The notes beneath the pieces were generated by a model. That model was given only the letters and a program-made list of their open reading frames with translations, did no database searches and was not told where the DNA came from. 64,000 nt of DNA from positions 268,678 to 332,677 of the forward strand of contig WELB01000069.1 in assembly GCA_009602725.1 (NCBI GenBank). Direction: 5' to 3'. This stretch comes from Spirogloea muscicola (taxonomy: Eukaryota; Streptophyta; Zygnematophyceae; Spirogloeales; Spirogloeaceae). A program made the translations under genes and the position numbers. Positions 19,873 to 30,277 of this stretch are shown piece by piece. How positions within the stretch are numbered: the stretch's first letter is position 1; each line of letters starts with the position of its first letter.

Positions 19873-20563
19873 TGTAACGTTCCCACTTACGGTGAGCGCT
19901 AACCCAGGTGCTTACGCTTACCTGATTGGCACGTCACCGACCTGACCTAGCCAGGTGGTCGCGCACGAGGGCCTCGGTGGCGCGGTGTCTACACTGGCGC
20001 GCCTCGACAGGTCGGCCCCCGTCTTGGGCCGGTCCGAGAGGTCGGCCCCACCCCTGGGATGGGGCCTTCCGAGACCCCTCGGGGTGGACCTCGTTCAGCC
20101 CGCCCTGCGGGCGGGCCTTCCCCTCGACAAGTCTGCCCCTCGGGGCGGGGTCTCATTTGGCCCGCCCTCGGCGTGGGTCTTGGGGCGATCCCCATGCGCC
20201 CCTGGAGTAGGGGCGGCACCTGGAGCACTAGGAGTCTGGGGCAGAGACACGGACAGGCACTTCGAATCTGTGAAGCCCTGAGAGAGCCGCAGCCCTGCTG
20301 CTGCGACTGCTGCCGCAGCCCGTCGCAGGCAGGACGCTGTCGACTAGCTGCGAGGCGTCCGTGGCTGGCCTTTGGTGGGCTAGCTGCGGGCTGGTGCCCG
20401 AGAGGTGGAGACGCCGCCTGGTGGCGCCACAGGGCAAGACTTCCGCTGCGCCCTGAGGCGCGAGGTGCTTCACGGTGTGGGGGTTTGCTCCTAGATCCCT
20501 AACTCCGAATCCAATCAGGACTAGACCTCCTGATTGCCTGTGTACAGAAGTGGAGTCACTACA
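19873..20563 (+). repeat. LTR family B (B2), probable 3' LTR of element 3
   Basis: 691 bp, TGTAACGTTCCCACTTAC to GAGTCACTACA. It is preceded by the 3' leader of element 3 (CGGACGTGAACATCTAAGTGGGGAGGAA), as expected for a 3' LTR. It lacks the 42-bp repeats of B1. Confidence 0.8.
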
Positions 20564-21627
20564 GCCGAGGCTGAATTGAAGCCGTCCTCCCACGCCCTAC
20601 TGGGGGCGATGTGTGAGGAGGTGCAAAGCTTGCTCGGCCGGCTTCGGGCCGGCAAGAGGCGCTTGCAAGGGGTCGGGGCTGACGTACATCTGATGCGCCA
20701 GAGCCTGGGGAATTCTGCGCATGGACTTGCCAGGGCCGCTTAATCTCGGCAATACTCTGGTCAATCTAACAAGGGCGGACTCCAAGCGTGGCTCAGCGAG
20801 ATAAGTGAATTATTTGTGCTGGATGGCACGGACGTGTCGGCAAGACGAGCTTGCCGCCACTTATCTCATCGGAGATCCCCGTGGTGGGAGTCCATTAAGA
20901 AGACTTCCACGCCAAAGGTGTGCAACACCTGGAAGTTCTTCAAGGGCTCGCTCACCAACATTTGGTGAGATTCATGGGGAGCTTAAATCGTGGAGGGCTG
21001 GATGCTTGTACGTGGCGCGGAGACTTAGAGGACCATGTGCGGCAATTTAGGCTGCTGGTCTCAAAGCTGCGCAGTGAACCTATGAGGCATTCAATCAGTG
21101 CGAGCGCTTTGAGGCTGGGCTGCCCGAGCCGATGCGGAGGTGGGTCGCTGTGGACCCCGTGACCTCGCAGCCCTTGCCAACTTGCCCAAGCTGGTGGAGC
21201 ACACCAGGAAGGTGCTGAACACTCATTCAAAGTGTATTGGGCAATTGCTCCTTGTTTGAGGCGGGAGTATCTGCTGTGGCAGATATGGACCAAAGAAGTT
21301 TCGGCCGAAGGAGCGGCTGAACATTCGTCCCATGAGAGGCATGGAGAGCCAGCTATGGAGGGAAATTGGTTGCTTTCGCTGCGGCGATGAGAACCACCTC
21401 ATCCAAGACCCGTGAGTGTTTGGTGAAGTGGCTCGAGTGTGGGCCTGAGCACATCACGTGGAGCCTGCGGCCATTCTGGCACATTGTCCGCCTGCTCTCT
21501 CGGAACACCTAGCCAAGGGTGGTGATCGTCATAGGCTTGGTCAAAGCCGCATTCATCGGGCGTAATGCAATACCTGCCGGCTGTTTTCTCGCTGTTCCCA
21601 AGGACGTGAACACCAGTGTAAGAAAGT
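20564..21627 (+). pseudogene. gag: Gag remnant fused by deletion to chromodomain
   Basis: Starts directly after LTR-B2 without a primer-binding site. Gag words are SHALLGAMCEEVQSLLGRLRA and later frames with WWESIKKTSTPK, homologous to WWDSIKKTKTPAEYNDW of element 4. A zinc knuckle CFRCGDENHLIQDP follows near 21378 (last Cys lost). At about 21409 the sequence jumps to the chromodomain RECLVKWLECGPEHITW. All of protease, reverse transcriptase and integrase is deleted at that junction. Confidence 0.75.
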
Positions 21628-21628
21628 A

Positions 21629-22217
21629 TTAACGAACCCACTGTTTGATTATGCCACATGGTGCTGTTGAGTTGCATGACCGCTAGACGCTTGATGGACA
21701 AGTGGCTCGTCCAGGTGGCGGGCGGGTGGGTTGACAGACAAGTGGTCTGCCCAGGTGCGAGCGAGTCCCGCCCGGCCTGGAATATCCTCGCCAGGTTCCA
21801 TCCTGCCAAGGGGGGACCAAGGTCCTCCGAAAGGGCAGGGCTTGGGGCGACCCGCTCACACCCCAGGAGGGGAGGTGGCACGGAGGAAGCACCAGTAGCC
21901 ATGGGCCGGGACCCGAGAGAAGTTCGGACTGGTGAAATTAAAGAGCAGCCTTGCTGCTGCCTGCCGCTGCAGCCGCTGCCGCAGCCTGCTGCGGGGCTTG
22001 CTGCGGGGTTGTCCGTGGCTGCGCCCCTTGGGGACCAGCTGCTGGCTTGCGCCCAGGAGTTGGAGTCGCCGCCGGACGGCAGCGCCACAGGGCCTCTCTT
22101 CCGCTGCCGCCTATGCGCTAGTGCTTCACCGTGTAGTGGGTTCGCTTCTGATCCTACAGCCGAACTTGACAAGGACGACTCAAACTCACTCCGTGTGTAG
22201 GGGCGAGGTCCTTTACA
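21629..22217 (+). repeat. Degenerate LTR, family A (A7)
   Basis: Left end decayed (TTAACGAACCCACTG for TGTAATGAACCAGCC), right end GGTCCTTTACA. Follows the expected 3' leader (GTTCCCAAGGACGTGAACACC), so it is the 3' LTR of the gag-chromodomain remnant. The higher divergence suggests an old copy. Confidence 0.75.
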
Positions 22218-22395
22218 ACCCAGTCTCTCTGACCTGAGGCTGCTTAGCAGGGGTTACTGAGTGCTTCGTAGCTGCTTAGTTTTCTTCTTGTGTTTGTTTT
22301 TCTTAGTACTTCCCTGGCCCCTTCTCGTCCTTTCTTTATCTGTTTTGGGCTGACTTTTTCCAGCCCCTATCCTCAATGGGCGAGCATTTCTTCTT
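22218..22395 (+). repeat. HP hairpin repeat
   Basis: Opens TCTCTGACCTGAGGCTGCTTAG, continues CAGGGGTTACTGAGTGCTTC, a T-rich stretch, TTTTGGGCTGACTTTTTCCAGC and CCTATCCTCAATGGGCGAGC. The same series follows the retroelement C-terminal domain at 36395. It separates LTR-A7 from a truncated LTR-B. Confidence 0.7.
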
Positions 22396-22841
22396 CTTTA
22401 CACTTCCCCTCGACAGGTCTGCCCCTTGGGCTGGGCCTCGTGCGGCCCGCCCCTCGGGGTGGGCCTTGGGCCGACCCCCATACGCCCCCAGAGGGGGGAG
22501 TGTCACCATGAAGCACTAGAGTCTGGGGCAGAGACCAGACAGAGATTGGGACGGTGGAGCCCAGAGAGAGGTGCAGCCTGCTGCTGCTTGCTGCGGCAGC
22601 CCGTCACCGGCAGGACGCTGCCGCTGCGAGGCGTCCTTGGTTGGCCCTTGGTTGGCTAGCTGCTGGCTGGGCCCAGGAGGTGGATATGCTGCCTAACGGC
22701 GGCGCCACAGGGCCAAGTCTTTCGCTGCGCAGATGCGCGTGTGCTTCTTCGTCATAGGGGATTTGCTCCTAAATACCTTACACAGCCAATCCTGACAAGG
22801 ACCACTCACCCTGGTTGCGTGTGTAGGGGCGGGTTGTTACA
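22396..22841 (+). repeat. LTR family B (B3), 5'-truncated
   Basis: Matches LTR-B from CTTCCCCTCGACAGGTCTG onward and ends GGGCGGGTTGTTACA. The first part is replaced by the HP repeat. It acts as the 5' LTR of element 5 because a primer-binding site follows. Confidence 0.75.
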
Positions 22842-22843
22842 TC

Positions 22844-22854
22844 TGGTGTCAGAG
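22844..22854 (+). promoter_or_regulatory. Primer-binding site, variant
   Basis: TGGTGTCAGAG, one base different from the initiator tRNA-Met site of family-A elements. Confidence 0.75.
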
Positions 22855-24620
22855 GAGTGAGTTCTTGCATCTTGCAGAGTCATTTTTAATACAGACTGCC
22901 GATTCGAGGATCCTCCTGATGCTCTGGCGTGCCTTCTTCGTTGAGTGGAATATTGCCAGAGCGGTACGTGGTGCTGCAGTCGGGTCGGCAATCGCCATAT
23001 TGCTCCCGGGCGCCACAATCCGGCATTGGCTGCCAGAATCTTTTTTTTTAATGCGTACCACGTCTGTCGGCGGATGACCTAAGTGTGAGTGGGAGTTGAA
23101 ACAGCCAGCCGCTGGGCGGTAAAGGTTCATCGTTCTACCAAGCTCGGCTTTGTGCTCCAGTCTTGGACCTTCTCTGCAGTTTCTTGTCTGCCATGCTGTT
23201 TGAAGGTCCGGGTGGAGCCCGCTGTCCTGCTTGCTCGCTTGCCGGTGGGCGTTATCACTGCGGTTTCTTGCAATCCAGTATGGAGGCGCAATATACCGAC
23301 CAGTGGAACTGAAATGATCAAGCAGTGTTTCCCCTGGAAGGCATGGACTCGTAATACTCCAGTGCGCGCCCCAGTCCTTCTCGGCCGGCCGTATAAGCGG
23401 CTGCAGTGGAGGAGATGGTCAAATAAGTGGCACGGCAGACGGCTTCCGGACAGGAGGGCCTGTCCCCGAAGAACTTGCGCTGAGTCGCACTCCTCACGGA
23501 GCATCTGAGGCGGCAATGGCTGTCATGGACCCTGCCTCACACGCCCTGCTGGGGGCGTTGTGCAAGGAGGTGCAGGCCACGCTCAATCGCTTTGGTACCG
23601 CTGAGCGTCGGCTGAAGCGGGTCATGGGCCAAGTCCATTGGTTGCCCAAGGCCAAGGCCAGGCGAACAACCTTCAACGGGGGAGGTGCAAGGCCCGCTCG
23701 GCTGGCTGGCTACCAGCGAGCGACGGCTTATATGGATTGCACGGGGCCCAGGTTGCACCAAAGCCAGAGCCAGGCGAAAAGTCTTCTCGGGTCGTGTCGC
23801 CCGTACGCACTCCGGAAGTTGCCTGGCCGGATAGAGCGTAAGGACCTCCACGTCTGGCTGACGTGATCACGGATTGGTTCGTGCATGTTGGCACGGCAGA
23901 GGCGGCAAGAGTGCATCTTGCCGCCGCATACCTCACCGGCGAGCCTCACCATTGCTGGGACTGTGTGTAAACAAGCTCCACTCCCGCAACGTACAATACA
24001 TGTGAGCTTTCCTGACCTCTTTGGCCACTGTGTTTGGTTAATCCATGTACGCAAGCTGGGGGCTGGCGCAGAAACCATCATAACGGAGGCATTTATGGAA
24101 ATCCCCTTCAGTGGCGACGCATGGCGCAAGCTTACAGATTTGCTTTGTCACCCATCGAATACCTGAATCCGAGGCCTGGAGGTCGGCCCACAGTGAGCCT
24201 CACCTTCGTTCGAGCTACCAAACCTTGGTGAGGAGGACGGCCGCCTCAGCAGGAGAGCTTTATTTTACAATGCCTCCATCTAATGATTTAAGCTCGCTGC
24301 TTTGATGTAATCGCTAATCCACTACACAAAAGGTACGCTGTGACATTAGGAACTGTCTTTCAACTGATTGTTTGCATGCTGGAGGCTCGAGGTATGTGGC
24401 AAGGAGCCACGTGGTTGCTTTCGCTGCGGCAAATTGCACCATTGTATCCGTGACTGGATGCTCCCAGGCCTTCTACCTCTCGGCCGGCATGTCCCTTCGG
24501 GAGGGACGAGGGCACTACAAGGGCACGAGTGAGTACATGCGCAGAACTCGATGTATGTGCTCTTATTGGTAAGTTGTTTGACCTCGTTGGCTAGGCCGGC
24601 CTGCAATTCGACGTACCTGA
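22855..24620 (+). pseudogene. gag: Gag remnant of element 5 (LTR-B type)
   Basis: The leader is followed by a degenerate gag. An open stretch at 23516-23866 reads MDPASHALLGALCKEVQATLNRF, homologous to SHALLGAMCEEVQSL near 20590. A decayed zinc knuckle CFRCGKLHHCIRDW lies near 24419-24460 (last Cys is Trp). LFDLVG and an N-terminal protease word follow before LTR-C cuts the element at 24621. Between 23867 and 24400 there is no continuous frame. Confidence 0.7.
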
Positions 24621-25157
24621 TGTATGGAAAGCTGTGGATCGCCAAGCCCGGGCTGCCGGCAGAGGAAGGAAAAGCGGGGAAGGCATTAGGACGGGGCTGC
24701 AACAGTAAACTGAGCAACGGTTACTGGAGGGTCAAGGGTCCAGGGGTCCGAGGGTGGGTGAAGAACTCACCGCCTTTTCCAATTCGGATTCCCGCTATGT
24801 AGCCCGACGGACTGCGAGCCCGGCTATACGGGCCCAGGTATGTAGTTGGAACCCAGTCTCTCGTTGACGACCCGTCCACGACCTGGCGGCTATCATTCAC
24901 GTCAACAATGACTACCGCAACGACGCTGTCAAGGTAGTCTACAGCGCTGCCGCCTTCCGTCGGCGTTCCAGCGCCAGCACCATGCTGTCTCGTCTCTCTC
25001 ACGAACTCCACGTTCCGCTCTCAGCTCACGTTTAAGTTCACGCCTCCCAGTCGTCAGCCTGGTGAAGTGTCCGTTTCCAGGCATCTGTTAAGCCCTTCCT
25101 GCGGCACTGACAGTCAATCTAATGTCAGCCAGATGAGGTGTCTAGTCTCCAGGCATC
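24621..25157 (+). repeat. LTR family C, 3'-truncated copy
   Basis: Begins TGTATGGAAAGCTGTGG and shares long blocks with 7727-8360, including GGTCCAGGGGTCCGAGG and CTTCCTGCGGCACTGACAGTC. It ends where LTR-D starts. Confidence 0.75.
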
Positions 25158-25288
25158 TGTAACGTCACCGCCGTTACTGGACGCTTAAGTCCGAGTTAAG
25201 CACTGACGTGTAACCACTGACGCGCACGTGCCTAACGCGTGCGACGCGCGAACGACCCGCGCGAGGTGTCGCGCGGTGCGATGCGCCT
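25158..25288 (+). repeat. LTR family D, 5' fragment
   Basis: 131 bp from TGTAACGTCACCGCC, matching the start of LTR-D at 19547 on the minus strand. Cut by the 5' LTR of element 4. Confidence 0.75.
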
Positions 25289-25837
25289 TGTAATGAACCC
25301 GCCGTTTGGTTAAGCCACATGGCTCTGTTGACATTACATGACCGGCCACTTGGGACAAGTGGCCCGCCAGGTGGCGGGCTGGCTTGCCCGGCAGGTGCCC
25401 CGCCCAGAGGCGGGCCCCGCCCGTTTGAAATACCCCCTCGCAGGATCCACCCGTTCAAGGGAGGACCTTTTGGCCTGCCGCAAGGCGGGCCTTGGGGCGA
25501 CCCGCTCACACCCCTGAGGGCGGGGTGGCACGGGGAAGCACAAGGAGCCTTGAGGGCTGAGGCTCAACAAGCAGTTCGAAGCCGGTGAAGCCCAGGAGCA
25601 GCCTTGCCGCTGCTCGCCGCTGCAGCCGCAGCCGCACTCCGCTGCAGGGCCTGCTGCGCCGGCCTGCGCCCAGGAGGTGGAGTCGCCGCCGGACGGCAAA
25701 GCCACAGGGCCTGTCTTCCGCTGCGCCTATGCGCTAGTGGTTTGCCTGTGTAGTGGGTTGGCTCCTGAACCCACTACGTTCAAACTTAATAAGGACTGCT
25801 CTCTCTAACTGCTTGTTTAGGGCGGAGGTTCCTTACA
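25289..25837 (+). repeat. 5' LTR of element 4 (family A)
   Basis: 549 bp, TGTAATGAACCCGCC to GGTTCCTTACA. Confidence 0.85.
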
Positions 25838-25839
25838 TT

Positions 25840-25850
25840 TGGTATCAGAG
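25840..25850 (+). promoter_or_regulatory. Primer-binding site, tRNA-iMet type
   Basis: TGGTATCAGAG directly downstream of the LTR. Confidence 0.9.
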
Positions 25851-26337
25851 GCGGTCTTGCATCCATCGCGCTTGTGACTTGTCGTGCTCGCCGCTGATGA
25901 TGCAAGGATCTCCCTGATGTGCTGGCCTGACCTTATTCTGTCAAAGAGAAAGTGCTTGCCAGACGTTGGTCCGTGAGGCTGCTCAGCGGAAGCGCCAGGT
26001 GCGGAGTCATCTCTGCGCAGAGCCAGCAACGACCAGCGCCCTCTGACTGCCTAATCCTTCAGGACCACTTGCTGCGTTCGCTTCTTTTGAGGTGTGGCTT
26101 GAGCCTGCAGCCTTTGTGTGGTAAGGTCAGTCGTGTGGCCAGCATTGACCGAGTGCATCGGTCCTGGTCATATCTGCCGCTGACCGCCTGCCTGCTCATT
26201 GAGGTGTGGAGTTGCGCGCTGCCTTGCTTGCTCGCTCGCTGCTGCAGCAGTCTTGCGATGTCCTGCATTACAGTATGGAGTGTGTGATTTGCTGACTGTC
26301 GGAGCCTGAACTGATCCCTCAGTGTCCTTCAGCCAGC

Positions 26338-27735
26338 ATGGTATCGCACAGGTCCAGTGCGCAGCCAAGCCCTCCTCGGGAGGTAGAGCGGTCGGCTGCT
26401 GGGGCGGCGGCTGCTGCAGGGCCAGCTGCTGCGGCAGTGGCTGCTGCGGAGCACGCCCAAGAGGGGCACGCCCAAGCGGGGCACGCCCAGAAGGGACAGG
26501 CCCAAGAGGGGCAGGGCGAGCTAAGAGCCGGAGGCCTGGAGGGCTTGTCGGCTGGGGATCTGCAACGTGTTGCACTCCTTACGCAGGACCTGACGGCAGT
26601 CCAGGCTGCAATGGACCCAGTTCCGCAGGGGCTATACCGTCTCCTTGAGAGGATGTGCGAGGAGCACCGCACCACATTGCCCAGTTCCGCGCGGGACAGC
26701 GGCATGCGCAAGAGACCGATGCCGCAGGACATCTGTTGCACAGCAGCAGTTGCAACCCTGCGCATGGCCTTGCAAAGGCCCACGCACCAGGGCTATACTC
26801 CGGTCAGGGCGATCGGGGTGGACTGCAGCCCTGGCTCAGCAAGATGTCGGAGTGGCTCATCCGATGCTAATGGAGCACGCTTGGAAGGTGGTCAGCACGC
26901 CGGATATTGGGCGTGGCAAGCGTCCCCTGGTGGAGGTAGCGGGATCTGCAGAGGCAGAGCTGGGCAGGATGAGTTTAAACCCTAAGGAGGGCTCTAACGC
27001 TCGTTCCCATGGCGGCTTTCAGCCACGCATGACAGGTGCTGGAACCTCGCGAGTGGTGGGACTCCATCAAGAAGACCAAGACGCCGGCCGAGTACAACGA
27101 TTGGGGGTTCTTCGCCGAGCAGTTGATGTCGGCGTACGGCGATCCACATGCGGAGCTCCGAGCCCGCGACGAGCTGGATGCGCTTTGCATGGGAAGCGAG
27201 AGAAGCGCCGACTTTGAGCCCTACGTGCGCCGCTTCAGGCTGCTCATCTCCAAGCTGCGGAATGAGCCTATGCAGGCAATTGACCAGTGCAGAGGTTCAA
27301 GGCTGGGCTGCCTTTGGACATGCGCTCATGGGAGGCAACGGACCCCGCTACCACCAAGGCGTTCACGGACTTGTCGAAGATGGTCGAGCACGCCCGGAAG
27401 ATGGTCAGCAAGCGGGATCTGGGGCGTGGCAAGCGTCCCCTGCTGGGGGCAGGCAGGTCGGCGGAGGCAGAACGGGGCAGAAAGCGATTCAAACCCACGG
27501 AGGGCCAGAACGCTCGTCCCCACAGCAAATTCCAGAAGCCACGCGTGGCAGTGAAGGCGGCTTCCAAAAGCTGCGTGAGCAAGGTGGTGGTGGCTGTTAT
27601 GGCCCCGGAGATAAGACCCACCAGATTCGAGATTGCCAGGCGGCAGTTCCGTCTTCATCGCGGCCACGTCCACAGCGCCCTATGGGCCGGGACAAGGGCA
27701 ACTTCAAGGGCAAGCGTGAGTGCCTGACCCTTGCC
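26338..27735 (+). pseudogene. gag: Gag of element 4 with frameshifts
   Basis: Starts at ATG 26338 (MVSHRSSAQPSPPREVERS). About four HAQEG-like units precede GLSAGDLQRVALLTQDLTA. Single-base deletions near 26665 and 26850 shift the frame. The conserved retrotransposon Gag domain is clear at 27060-27270: WWDSIKKTKTPAEYNDWGFF, AYGDPHAELRARDELDAL and FEPYVRRFRLLISKLRNEP. This part is deleted in element 1, so element 4 preserves the more complete gag. The zinc knuckle reads CYGPGDKTHQIRDC, with the second Cys lost. Confidence 0.85.
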
Positions 27736-28560
27736 CCTGGGAGCCATCTCATTCAGCCAGAAGCACTTGATCTGTTTGATCTTGCTGGCATTGCTTGCCC
27801 GTCAACCAAAGTACCGGTTGTGCACTCCAATTCTGCTCTGTTGCAAGGTCTAGAGGCCGGGGGGGCTCTGTTTGTGTGGGTTGCACAGTGACTTGCAATT
27901 GGCTGCCGATGTATATCTGAGCTGGCCTGAGAGCCGTCGGGCTGAAGGAATGCTCTTCTTCATTGTGCCGCAGAAGCGCGGCGTGACTGATCGAGCTCCG
28001 CGGGGGAATGGCGCTGTTGTGCTCGCACGAGGCGGGACACAGGTTCCTTAGGCGTAGCGTCGATGCCTCTCAGCGTAGGCCTTACCCGACCGCGGTCAGG
28101 GTCTTTGTCGCTCTCACACCATTCCTTGGTAGCAGTGTCCATGGGGGACACACTATGCTGTTTGAGGGGCTGGTTGCTCAGGCACCAGCTAGGATCCTCA
28201 TAGACTCAGGGGCCTCTGTGTACTTCGTTAGTAGGGATTTGGTGTGCTCCACTGGCTTGCATTTTCAAGCAGATGGTCTACCTAGAGTGACATTGGCCGA
28301 TGGCCACCCCACCGATGTGCTGGGGTTATGCACAATTCGCATCCGCATCCAGCAATACAGAGCCGAGGTACCTTGTTACGCTACTGCCTGGACAGCCGCA
28401 TCGATGTGATATTGGGTGATGACTGGCTTTGTGCCACATCTGCATGCCTCGATTTTGCACGCCAGACTTGCACTGTACAACGTGGCGCACGGCGCCTTGT
28501 CCTTTGCAAGCAGCTTCCCTGTGCACCGCCGCTGGCGACAGGGGCTTCCATTTTGCTATC
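27736..28560 (+). pseudogene. pol: Protease region of element 4
   Basis: LFDLAGIACPSTKVPVV, a stop near 27890, then LRRSVDASQRRPYPTAVRV and the active site ILIDSGASVYFVSRDL near 28197. The frame shifts near 28385 into VILGDDWLCATSACL. The catalytic DSG is present but the protein is broken. Confidence 0.85.
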
Positions 28561-28764
28561 CGCCATGAAGACGAAGCGATTGATCCACAAAAACTCTGTG
28601 CAGATGGCATTTCTTGTGATGGTGGCGTCCAATGACGAGTCTAAGCCTGACTTGTGTGTAAATGCTGCGGATTCACATGGCTGGGTTCTTGATAAGCTGC
28701 TGGAAGACTTTGCGGATGTGTTTCTCCCGACTCTCTTCCTGACGGTCTGCCTCCTCACCGAGGC

Positions 28765-29385
28765 GTGGCTCATACAATTGCTTTGGAGCCAGGCGCGCAA
28801 CCGTCTTACCGTCCCATGTACTTGCTTAGCCCTCTCGAATTTCGAAAAATGCAATACCAGGTCGAGGACATGCTGGCGAAGGGCTACATTGAGCCCTCTC
28901 AGTCGCCATACGGAGCACCCATTCTCTTTGTCAAACAGAAGGATGGCACTCTACGGATGTGCATTGATTATCGGGCTTTTGATAAGCTTACCATCAAGTA
29001 TCGATACCCATTGCCTCGAATAGATGATCTGTTCGATCGGCTTGCAGGGGCTACGGTGATTAGCTCAAAGGACCTGGCAGGTGGGTATCATCAGATTCGA
29101 ATCACGCCTGCGGATATTCCGAAGTCGGCGTTCCGTACGCCGCTTGGACGTTTTCAGTTCAAGGTGCTGAACTTTGGTCTGACCAATGCACCGGCTACAT
29201 TCCAGGCAGTGATGTCGAGGGTCTTTAGCCCCCTGCTCTACCATTTTGTGCTGGTTTACTTGGACGATATCCTGGTGTTCAGCAAGACGCCTGAGGATCA
29301 CGTGAAGCACCTGCGCCAAGTGCTGCAGTTGCTGCGTGAAAATCAATTATATGCCAAGCGGTCCAAGTGCACCAGCCAGAGCTGA
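28765..29385 (+). pseudogene. pol: Reverse transcriptase of element 4
   Basis: About 200 codons open, from [20 protein letters not shown] to the thumb (LYAKRSKC), with the catalytic YLDDILVFS near 29260 and the palm motif [20 protein letters not shown] short deletion in KCAFHQPEL shifts the frame and ends the open part. Residues match element 1 almost throughout. Confidence 0.9.
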
Positions 29386-29790
29386 CATACCTTGGGCATG
29401 TCTTAGGCAAAGACGGCATACGTGTCGACCCCAAGAAGACTTCGGTCGTACGGGAGTGGCCTGTGCCCAAAAATGTGCCACAATTGCGGTCCTTTCTGGG
29501 ATTCGCAAACTATATCCGGAAGTTCCTACAAGGCTATGGGAATTGGCACTTCCTCTTTCTGAAGCTGACTCGTAAAGACGTACCTTAAAATTGTTCGTTC
29601 GAACGCCAGACGGCATTGAGGGAAAACAGCAGGCGCTGACATCTCCGCCTGTGCTGGGCTTTCCTCGTGAAGGCGTGCCATATGAATTCGTCTGCGATGC
29701 CTCTTTAACCGGCATTGGTGCCGTGCTCTCGAAAGAAGGTTACCCGTTAGCGTTTGAGAGTCGCCTGCTGATACCTGCAGAGAGCAATCA
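29367..29790 (+). pseudogene. pol: Connection and RNase H start, element 4
   Basis: [20 protein letters not shown] and [16 protein letters not shown], a stop at 29586, then [19 protein letters not shown]. The sequence leaves RNase H at about 29790 and resumes in the integrase tail (GTRKLLPKWVGPF equivalent), a deletion of more than 1 kb compared with element 1. Confidence 0.85.
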
Positions 29791-29895
29791 CACATTTGCG
29801 GGCTGTGGGTATGCGCAAGTTGCTGCACAAGTGGGTTGGACCATTTGCAGTAGTGCGCCTTGTGGGCAAGGTGTCCTACGAGCTGAAAGACACCG

Positions 29896-30258
29896 GTGCA
29901 TTGGAAGGTACATAACGTCGTCCATGTGTCTCAGCTGAGGGCCTTCCTTTCGGATGGTCGTGTCCAACCGCCTTCACCTCCACGACTGGTCGAGGATGAT
30001 CTTGACTCCGAAGTGGAAGAGATCTTGTCTCACAGGGACAAGCTCGAGGGCGTAAAGACCCGTGAATGTCTGGTGAAGTGGCTCGGGTGTGGGCCTGAGC
30101 ACAACACGTGGGAGCGTGCGACCAATTTGGCAAATTGTTCAGATGCTCTCAGAGAAAACTTGGCCAAGGTTGATAATTCCACTAGGCTTGGTAGAGGCAG
30201 CAGCCGTCGGGCGTCTCAATCCCTGTCGGTTGTTCTCTCGTTGTTCCCGAGGACATGA
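29896..30258 (+). pseudogene. pol: Integrase tail with intact chromodomain, element 4
   Basis: Reads VHNVVHVSQLRAFLSDGRVQ, then the chromodomain SEVEEILSHRDKLEGVKTRE followed by CLVKWLGCGPEHNTWERATN. Chromodomains at the integrase C-terminus steer chromovirus insertion to chromatin marks (family knowledge). This is the only uninterrupted chromodomain of the window. Confidence 0.85.
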
Positions 30259-30277
30259 ACAGCAGAGTGGGGAGGTA

